The translations under genes were made by a program, and so were the position numbers. 9,514 nucleotides of DNA from Victivallales bacterium (GTDB lineage: Bacteria > Verrucomicrobiota > Lentisphaeria > Oligosphaerales > Lenti-02), in the NCBI GenBank assembly GCA_018648945.1, contig JABGQJ010000264.1, positions 1-9,514 of the forward strand, read 5' to 3'. The notes under the pieces were generated by a model. The model made no database searches and was not told the DNA's origin. It saw only the letters and a list, made by a program, of their open reading frames with translations. This document shows positions 1-5,707 of this stretch, one piece after another; within the stretch, counting starts at the first letter, position 1, and each line of letters opens with the position of its first letter.

Positions 1-1279
1 GCGGGCGGGCTGTGCCGTCCGCCAGCAGCTGCTGTTGCCCACAACTCCAGCGGATCTCAAGCAGCGCGCGGTCTACCGGCGCTTCGCAGAAGATGCCGAC
101 CGTATCGACGGACCCAACCGCTGCGTCAGTCGGGATGAGCCGAGCCCCACTGCCATCGGGGCGAAGCTCCAAGGCGAGCTTCTCGCAGCACTCCTCGCGT
201 GCCATCTTGCGCAACGGATCGACCTTGCCCGACTGGAGGGCAGCGATGCGCCGCCAGAACATGACGCTGGTCCGGTCTTCCAGATGCTGGAGGGAGAAGG
301 AGCGGTCGGCTGCGCTCATGGCGGCAAAGCCGGGGACCTCGTGGTGCTGGGCGGGTCTCCATTCGGACTCCTGCGTGATCTCGGCGAGCACCCAGTCGTA
401 CTGGCCGCTCTGCACCTTGGCACCACAGGACTCGCAGTTCGCTGCCTGGTTCAGTTGGAGGCCGGTGCCGCAATTGGGGCAGCTGCCTTCCAGCAGACCG
501 TCGCTGTCCTTGGTCTGGGCACCGGGGCGGCGGATGAAGGACCAGTACTCGGCGAATGCCTGGGGGGTCTTGCTGCCGGAGATCCGTTTGCCCCCCCCAT
601 CCATGGTGTAGTCCACGGCTGTCGCCTGGACGCGAACGGTGATGGTCTGGAACTGCGGGCTCACATCCACTTGGGCAATCTTGTTGCCAACGACGGAGAC
701 GTCCTCCATCATGTTGCGGAGGCCCATCTGCTCCATCTCCGCCAACTGGAGCGTGAAGCGCTCGTGAACCGCGTCGGATATGAAATGCCGAACGGGACCC
801 AGGTTCTGGTCGCACCAGGCATTCTGCAACTGCAGGAATGCCTTGCTGGTTCGGCGGAGGAATGCGTCTTCGCTGAAGCAGACGTCCTCGGCCACAATCT
901 GGGCGATGCCGCGTTCCAGAGATGCCTTGTCGGCCATACTCCGGCCGCGGCGAATGCCCCGGCCCTGGATCTGCACATCGGCTTCCTGCTTGCCCTTGTA
1001 CGCTCCAAAGGCCAGGACAGTCACCACGACGATGGCAATCGGGACGCCGACTACCGGGTGCGCGATGATCAGGCGAACCAGGAAGTAGATTGCCATTCCG
1101 CCGCCGCCGCCGCCGCCCGAGCCACCACTGCCACCGCTACTCCCGCCGCCTGAACGGAAGCTCCCGCCTCCGCCCGCCCGGGCTGCGGCTTCCGGCACCG
1201 CCAAGACGAGGAGCAACAGGACAGCGAGACCCAGCCAGCGCCAGTTCCGGCGCAGCCACGAACGACGATTCATACTCAT
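1..1279 (-). CDS. Gene A: membrane-anchored Tim44-like / zinc-ribbon protein, C/A subtype (3' end beyond left edge)
   Basis: The reading frame stays open from ATG 1279 to the window edge, giving 426 codons. No stop is seen, so the gene is cut by the window, not broken. The ATG has a GGAG Shine-Dalgarno six bases upstream, and the distance from Met1 to the Arg/Trp-rich start of the first helix is the same as in the paralogs. Visible parts are a signal or anchor helix (about 13-29) ending in a possible ARA cleavage site near 35, a Gly/Ser linker (36-67), a long hydrophobic stretch (about 68-100), a basic GRGIRRGR segment, a first Tim44-like domain (about 135-255), a zinc ribbon (C267, C270, C282, C285) followed by YDWVLAEITQ, and most of a second Tim44-like domain. 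By homology with C, a second zinc ribbon and a TerB domain should follow outside the window. It is closest to gene C, sharing a 29-nt identical stretch (381-409 versus 4782-4810). Function is unknown; a membrane-stress role is inferred. Confidence 0.88.
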   Translation of the reverse strand, partial: MSMNRRSWLRRNWRWLGLAVLLLLVLAVPEAAARAGGGGSFRSGGGSSGGSGGSGGGGGGGMAIYFLVRLIIAHPVVGVPIAIVVVTVLAFGAYKGKQEADVQIQGRGIRRGRSMADKASLERGIAQIVAEDVCFSEDAFLRRTSKAFLQLQNAWCDQNLGPVRHFISDAVHERFTLQLAEMEQMGLRNMMEDVSVVGNKIAQVDVSPQFQTITVRVQATAVDYTMDGGGKRISGSKTPQAFAEYWSFIRRPGAQTKDSDGLLEGSCPNCGTGLQLNQAANCESCGAKVQSGQYDWVLAEITQESEWRPAQHHEVPGFAAMSAADRSFSLQHLEDRTSVMFWRRIAALQSGKVDPLRKMAREECCEKLALELRPDGSGARLIPTDAAVGSVDTVGIFCEAPVDRALLEIRWSCGQQQLLADGTARP

Positions 1280-1285
1280 GCCAGG

Positions 1286-1301
1286 CTCCGTTCGATGTTC
1301 G
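1286..1301 (-). promoter_or_regulatory. Ribosome-binding leader of gene A, shared with gene B
   Basis: On the minus strand this 16-mer reads CGAACATCGAACGGAG. Its 3' GGAG lies six bases before ATG 1279. The same position before gene B (3615-3630) reads CGAACATGGAATGGAG, identical at 14 of 16 positions. The match supports ATG 1279 as the start and suggests the two leaders descend from one duplication. Confidence 0.6.
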
Positions 1302-1314
1302 GGAAGGGGGGGCA

Positions 1315-1331
1315 CCCAGTTTGTCACTGGG
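1315..1331 (-). other. Inverted repeat in the leader of gene A
   Basis: Perfect 6-bp arms (CCCAGT / ACTGGG) surround a 5-nt loop. The repeat lies between the relic and the gene A start. There is no T-tract on either side, so it is not a canonical intrinsic terminator. It may be a leader-RNA hairpin, or chance. Confidence 0.35.
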
Positions 1332-1377
1332 CACAGCACATCAGGGGAACATACAATAGCAGGCCTCTACCCGTAGT

Positions 1378-1515
1378 TCATGGAGCCCGATGCTGCGCGT
1401 TGCTGCGCAGATGCCGCACTCGCTGCTTTTCTTCCTGATAGAGACGCTTGCGTGTTTGGGCGATGGTTTTGGCGATATTCTGCCTGCTGATGCCGAATCG
1501 CCTGTGAACGTACTT
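1378..1515 (-). pseudogene. Relic of the 3' end of a further Tim44-zinc ribbon-TerB paralog
   Basis: The 343-bp gap between genes B and A holds an open stretch ending at a TGA (1380-1378). Its last 40 or so codons match the C-terminal helix and tail of the TerB domain of the paralogs. It contains RRFGISRQNIAKTI and TRKRLYQEEKQRVRHLR, against SRLYKEEKQRMRELR at the end of gene C and KIAKTITEARKRL near the end of gene D. The tail fits the C/A subtype best. Upstream of about 1515 no homology to the paralogs can be read, and the frame can only be extended to a TTG at 1626 that overlaps the stop of gene B. There is therefore no credible start, signal helix or zinc ribbon. I interpret it as the remnant of a mostly deleted paralog. 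A very small real protein is possible but less likely. Confidence 0.72.
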
Positions 1516-1622
1516 CGTGTCATTCCGCGGTCCTCTGAGAGTGTGTCCGACAATCTGCTGTACCCGTTCGGGAAATGTACAGACTAGTCCCTGTCCAGAA
1601 TCGGGCACGCTCGCTGCCGTGG

Positions 1623-3608
1623 TCAATGGCGCTTCTTCGGTCGGCGTCTGCCGCGTCCTTCGCGCGACCGTTGCTTCGTCTCGCCCTGAAGACGTCTCCT
1701 AGCGCTGCTGATGACCCGACTGATCTTCTTCTTGCCCATACCCAGGCGTTTGCCGAGGGCCTCAAGGACCTTCTTCTCCTCATCCGAGACACGACCATCT
1801 GCGAAGGCCATATCTGCCATCACGCCGAGCCAAGTGAGGGACGCCCCGGCGCTGTGGGGGAGCGCCAACGTGAGCTCGCCGGCGCGTGCGGCGGCGAGTA
1901 GGCGCTCCAACTCGGCCGCCGACAGGCCTTGCTTCGCGGCGACCGTCTTGAGCAGTGCTTCCTCCTCTTCCTCAATCTTGTCGTCTGCCAGCATGACCTG
2001 GATTGCCCAGGCCATCAACTCCCGTCCCGAGGAGGGACTGCGGTTCGCCGGTTCCCCGGATCGCCCAGCAGAGCCCTGCCCGCTACCCATACCTTCGAAT
2101 TGGGAGAGCAACACGCGAACAGGCGGCTCGTCCTCGAAGTAGACCTTACGTAGGAGCCAATCCCGCTCTACATCTACCAGCGGGATGCCGCAATGCTCGC
2201 AGACCCCGACGTTGCGGGCAGTTGCGGGCGACCCACAGCTGCGGCAGTGGCTGGACAGAAGGGCATCATCCAGACTTCCCTGTACGCCGTGTTTGCGGAC
2301 GAGCAGAAAGTACGAGACATGGAAGCTGATCCGGATGGTTTGGTGGCGCGCGCCGTCAAGGGCCAGACGTTCGGCACCGCCGTTCCAGTGGATTCTGACC
2401 AGCGCTTGGTCGAGTGGAGTCTCGCAGAGAATTCCCTCGGTCTCGACAGCCCCCACCTCCGCCCCGACAGGGATCCGGCGTGTGCCGTCCGGATCCGGAG
2501 CAAGCTCCTCTGCCAACGCCTGACAGTAGTCCGCTGTCGCCACGTTCCTAAGCAGCGTGACATCCCCCGCTTGCCAAGCGGTGATCCGTCGCCAGAACAT
2601 GGCGCTGACCCGGTCGTGCAACTGCTGAAGACAGAAGGCCGGGTCGCTCCTCGATATCCCTGCGACCCCTGGTACATCATGGTGTGGGCGTTTGCGCCAC
2701 TCGGACCCGTGGGTGATCTCGGTGAGGACCCAGTCGTAGCGTCCGCTCCACACCTTGGCATCGCAGGAGCTACAGATCCCCGTCTGGTTCAGGTGCAGAG
2801 GCGTGCCGCAATTGGGGCAGTTCCCCTCAAGCAGACCACCTGTGGCCAGGGTGGTTGCCCCTGGTCTGCGCACGAACGACCAGCATTCCACGAAGCTCTG
2901 AGGCTGCCTGTCACCAGAGACGAAGCGTCGGTTCGCGTCTACGCGGTAGCTCTTTGCGGAAGCCTGGAAACGGACGGTGATCGTCTGGTAATGCTCACTG
3001 ACGTCCACCTGCGCGATGGTCTTGTCCTGGACGAGCAAGTCCTCAAGGACGTCACAGACGCCTTGCCGCTTCATCTCTGCGATCTGTAGGGAGGAACGTT
3101 CGTAGATTGCATCGGACACAAGGTGGCGAATGGGGGACAGGTCCTGCTTGTTCCACGCCCTCTGGAGGACCCGGAACGCGTGGCTGGAGCGACGGAGAAA
3201 GGCCTCCGTGTTGAATGCCGGATCACTGCTGCCGATTCGCCGGATCTCGTCTTCCAGAGACCGTTCTGCTGGCTTCCTGCTGCGGCGCTTCGCCCGTTCT
3301 GCCTGCTCTGCCGTCGCCTCCACCCCCAGTGCTTTGCCCCAGAGAGCCCCAACTCCGAGAAGTAACCCGATGAAGAGCAGGGGGCCAAGGGGGAACTCCG
3401 CGCGGACCATCCGCCGCTGCATGTCTGCAGTGGGCTGTTGCTGGGCAGTTTTCGTGGCCTGTGCCAAGTGATTGCTGTTCCAGGGAACATGCTCCACCGC
3501 TCGCTGGACCGTGCCGGCGAGGACGCTGGCGCAGAGGGACAGCAGCAAGGCAAGGAAAGCCAGCCAGTGCCAGTTGCGGCGCACCCAGGATTGGCAATCC
3601 TTGCTCAT
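1623..3608 (-). CDS. Gene B: membrane-anchored Tim44-like / double zinc-ribbon / TerB protein, D/B subtype
   Basis: A 661-residue protein. ATG 3608 is chosen because GGAG lies six bases upstream and because the 15 residues before the first helix align exactly with genes A, C and D. In order: a hydrophobic helix (about 13-31); a linker (32-70) that, unlike the others, has no glycine run and is polar and Gln/Thr-rich; a second membrane helix (about 73-92); a Lys/Arg cluster (105-113); a first Tim44-like domain (about 128-250); zinc ribbon 1 (C264, C267, C279, C282); a second Tim44/NTF2-like domain (about 320-445); zinc ribbon 2 (C455, C458, C470, C473); and a TerB-like domain (about 529-640) with acidic motifs near 541-550 and ADGRVSDEE near 603-611. 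The tail is strongly basic (GRGRRRPKKRH). It is most like gene D, for example LDQALVRIHW and PDPDGTR. The zinc ribbons and TerB are predicted to be cytoplasmic. The role is inferred to be membrane stress sensing; no enzyme motif is seen. Confidence 0.9.
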   Translation of the reverse strand: MSKDCQSWVRRNWHWLAFLALLLSLCASVLAGTVQRAVEHVPWNSNHLAQATKTAQQQPTADMQRRMVRAEFPLGPLLFIGLLLGVGALWGKALGVEATAEQAERAKRRSRKPAERSLEDEIRRIGSSDPAFNTEAFLRRSSHAFRVLQRAWNKQDLSPIRHLVSDAIYERSSLQIAEMKRQGVCDVLEDLLVQDKTIAQVDVSEHYQTITVRFQASAKSYRVDANRRFVSGDRQPQSFVECWSFVRRPGATTLATGGLLEGNCPNCGTPLHLNQTGICSSCDAKVWSGRYDWVLTEITHGSEWRKRPHHDVPGVAGISRSDPAFCLQQLHDRVSAMFWRRITAWQAGDVTLLRNVATADYCQALAEELAPDPDGTRRIPVGAEVGAVETEGILCETPLDQALVRIHWNGGAERLALDGARHQTIRISFHVSYFLLVRKHGVQGSLDDALLSSHCRSCGSPATARNVGVCEHCGIPLVDVERDWLLRKVYFEDEPPVRVLLSQFEGMGSGQGSAGRSGEPANRSPSSGRELMAWAIQVMLADDKIEEEEEALLKTVAAKQGLSAAELERLLAAARAGELTLALPHSAGASLTWLGVMADMAFADGRVSDEEKKVLEALGKRLGMGKKKISRVISSARRRLQGETKQRSREGRGRRRPKKRH

Positions 3609-3614
3609 TCCGCT

Positions 3615-3630
3615 CTCCATTCCATGTTCG
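3615..3630 (-). promoter_or_regulatory. Ribosome-binding leader of gene B, shared with gene A
   Basis: On the minus strand this reads CGAACATGGAATGGAG, with its GGAG six bases before ATG 3608. An in-frame ATG at 3620 lies inside it; a start there would add only four residues and would put the Shine-Dalgarno within the coding sequence. Gene C has the same arrangement (ATG 5701, GGAG, ATG 5689), so the inner ATG is preferred in both. Confidence 0.55.
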
Positions 3631-3653
3631 ACAGGCAACTCAGATCCGGCATG

Positions 3654-3671
3654 GCGCGTCGGGAGACGCGC
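3654..3671 (-). other. Inverted repeat in the C-B spacer
   Basis: Perfect 7-bp GC-rich arms (GCGCGTC / GACGCGC) enclose a 4-nt loop, inside the 113-bp gap between the gene C stop and the gene B start. No T-tract follows on the minus strand, so it is not a standard terminator. It could stabilise or process the mRNA, or slow translation-coupled readthrough. The rest of the spacer shows nothing else recognisable. Confidence 0.45.
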
Positions 3672-3721
3672 TGTGGACCTACAGTAACAGTCTTCTGCAC
3701 GCAGTCCATGGTCCCCCCGTA

Positions 3722-5689
3722 TCACGCTTGGCGGCGCAGCTCCCGCATCCGTTGCTTCTCCTCCTTATACAGGCGGCTGCGCGTCCGGATGACGATCTGG
3801 TTCACATCGTATCTGCTCAGATTGAGGTGCTGGGCGAGAGCATGCATGGTCGCTTGTTCTTCCTTGGCGACAAAGCCGTCGGCCAGGGCCATCTCGGCCA
3901 TCGCCTCCAGCCAGCGGCGGGCCTCGTTCTCGTCGCCAGGGCTCTCGACCTCCAGTTCACCGGCCTTCATGGCGACGACGAGTTCCTGGAGGGTGGCTTC
4001 CGGTATGCCATGGCCGCTGGCAAAGTCGCGCAGAAGCCGTTCTTCCTTGGTGTCGATCTCGCCGTCAGCCAGCATTACGTGGATTACCCAAGCCACCAAC
4101 GCCGTGCCGCCGGACGGCGCGGCGTTGCTGGGGTCCTGCCCGGCCGCTGGTGTCTGCTGATCGCGGTCGAGGAGATCGATGACCACTGGATCGTTGGCTG
4201 GGTAGACTCCGTCCAGCACCCAATCCTGGTCGCCTTGGTTCAACACCGCCCCGCAGTACTCGCAGGCGTTGGCCACACCGCCCATGGTGGGGGAGCCGCA
4301 GCCGGGACAATGGGAGGACGACAGGGCCTCGTCCGCGTTGCCGGTCACCCCATGGTTGCGGGACAGGAGGAAGAAGCAGGAGCGGAAACTGACGGTCGCG
4401 CGGGGGCGGCGAGAACCATCCGGCATGCGTCGCTCTTGCCCGCAACTCCAGTGGACATCGAGCAATGCCTTGTCCACTGGCTCTGCGCAGACAATCGCTG
4501 CTGTTTCGACCGAGCCGACCGCGGCCTCGGTGGGGACGATCCGCATGCCCTCGCTGTCGGGGCGCAACTCGCTCTCAAGAGCGCCGCAGTATCCCTCCCG
4601 CGCCATTTTGCGGAGCGGGTCGGTCTTGCCCGACTGGAACGCCGCGATCCGCCGCCAGAACATGACGCTGGCCCGGTCTTCCAGGTGTTGGAGGGAGAAG
4701 GCGGGGTCCGCCGCAGCCATGGTCGCGAAGCCGGGCACTTCCCGGTGCTGGTTTGCTTGCCACTCGGACTCCTGGGTGATTTCGGCGAGCACCCAGTCGT
4801 ACTGGCCGCTGCGCACCTTGGCCCCGCAGGATTCGCATTCGGCGGCCTGGTTGAGTTGCAGGGCCGCCCCGCAGTTGGGGCAGTTACCTTCGAGGAGGCC
4901 ATCCCCCTCGGTCGTCTGCGCCCCGGGCCGGCGGACGAAGGACCAGTACTCGGCGAAGCTGTCGGGGGCTCCCGTCCCAGAGACCCGCTTGCCTGCGGTG
5001 TCTACCTCGTAGTCCACGGCAGAGGCCCGGATGCGGATCGTGATGGTCTGGAACTGAGCGTCCACATCCACTTGGGCGATGGTGTTCTCCTCGACGAACA
5101 CATTCTCCATGATGTTGCGCACGCCCCGTCGCCGCATTTCCGCCAGTTGAAGAGAGAAGCGTTCATGGACGGCATCGGATATGAAGTGGCGAACCGGTGC
5201 CAAGTCCTGGTTGCTCCATGCCTCCTGCAGGTGTAGGAACCCCTGTCCGGTCCGGTGGTAGAAGCCGTCTTGGGAGAATCCCGGATCGGTCGCCCGGATC
5301 TGCTCGATCCCTTTTTCGCGGGACCGCTGGCTGGCCAGGCGCCGTCCGCGCCGGATGCCCCGGCCCTGGAGCTGCGCGCTGGCTTGTTGACTGCTCAGGA
5401 ACATGACGAGGAGGACGACGCCGAGCGGGACGAGGAACGCCAGCACTGACCCATCGCCGCCCCCCCCACTCCGGCTGCTCCCCTGAAAGCCACTGCCGCT
5501 GGACCGACTGCTGCTGAACCCTCCACCACCGCCGCCGCTGAAACCGCCGCCGCCACCACCACTACTGAAGCTCCCTCCACCACCCGCACGGGCCGCCGCC
5601 TCGGGGATGGCGCAGAGGGACAGCAACAAGACAGAGAGACCCAACCAGCGCCAGTTACGCCGCATCCAAGAACGACACTTCACAGCCAT
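3722..5689 (-). CDS. Gene C: membrane-anchored Tim44-like / double zinc-ribbon / TerB protein, C/A subtype
   Basis: A 655-residue protein. ATG 5689 has GGAG six bases upstream and matches the start positions of the paralogs; an in-frame ATG at 5701 would add four residues. In order: a signal or anchor helix (about 13-29) with a possible ARA cleavage site near 34; a Gly/Ser/Phe linker (35-79) with repeated GGGGF/FSS blocks; a second membrane helix (about 82-98); a basic GRGIRRGRR segment (109-117); a first Tim44-like domain (about 135-255); zinc ribbon 1 (C270, C273, C285, C288) followed by YDWVLAEITQ; a second Tim44/NTF2-like domain (about 326-450); zinc ribbon 2 (C461, C464, C476, C479); and TerB (about 529-640) with LADGEID near 540-546 and LADGFVAKEE near 602-611. 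The ARAGGGGSF junction after the signal helix is typical of bacterial Tim44-like proteins. It starts 18 bp after the gene D stop, so it is probably co-transcribed with D. The exact function is unknown. Confidence 0.92.
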   Translation of the reverse strand: MAVKCRSWMRRNWRWLGLSVLLLSLCAIPEAAARAGGGGSFSSGGGGGGFSGGGGGGFSSSRSSGSGFQGSSRSGGGGDGSVLAFLVPLGVVLLVMFLSSQQASAQLQGRGIRRGRRLASQRSREKGIEQIRATDPGFSQDGFYHRTGQGFLHLQEAWSNQDLAPVRHFISDAVHERFSLQLAEMRRRGVRNIMENVFVEENTIAQVDVDAQFQTITIRIRASAVDYEVDTAGKRVSGTGAPDSFAEYWSFVRRPGAQTTEGDGLLEGNCPNCGAALQLNQAAECESCGAKVRSGQYDWVLAEITQESEWQANQHREVPGFATMAAADPAFSLQHLEDRASVMFWRRIAAFQSGKTDPLRKMAREGYCGALESELRPDSEGMRIVPTEAAVGSVETAAIVCAEPVDKALLDVHWSCGQERRMPDGSRRPRATVSFRSCFFLLSRNHGVTGNADEALSSSHCPGCGSPTMGGVANACEYCGAVLNQGDQDWVLDGVYPANDPVVIDLLDRDQQTPAAGQDPSNAAPSGGTALVAWVIHVMLADGEIDTKEERLLRDFASGHGIPEATLQELVVAMKAGELEVESPGDENEARRWLEAMAEMALADGFVAKEEQATMHALAQHLNLSRYDVNQIVIRTRSRLYKEEKQRMRELRRQA

Positions 5690-5707
5690 TTCACTCTCCA
5701 TATCAGT

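Noticed and set aside
5..35. Twin-arginine signal in the RRNWRW / RRSW N-termini of the paralogs
   Set aside because: The arginines are not followed by the FLK-type residues of the Tat consensus. They look like ordinary positive charges before a signal or anchor helix.
1378..1626. An 82-codon ORF after gene B as a genuine small gene
   Set aside because: It needs a TTG start overlapping the gene B stop and has no ribosome site of its own. Only its C-terminal half is recognisable, as a TerB tail, so a relic is the better explanation.
3609..3725. Start of gene B at GTG 3725, overlapping the gene C stop as GTGA (apparent translational coupling)
   Set aside because: It would put 39 unrelated residues, including a hairpin-coded stretch, before the conserved Arg/Trp-rich start of the first helix. 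ATG 3608 has the Shine-Dalgarno and aligns with the other paralogs.
3461..5236. A 591-codon plus-strand open frame opposite genes B and C; also 6356-7897 opposite D and 35-1153 opposite A
   Set aside because: These frames recur at equivalent places opposite the paralogs, as expected from codon bias in GC-rich DNA. Their translations show no family motif, no good ribosome site and no consistent start. The minus-strand frames carry clear domains.
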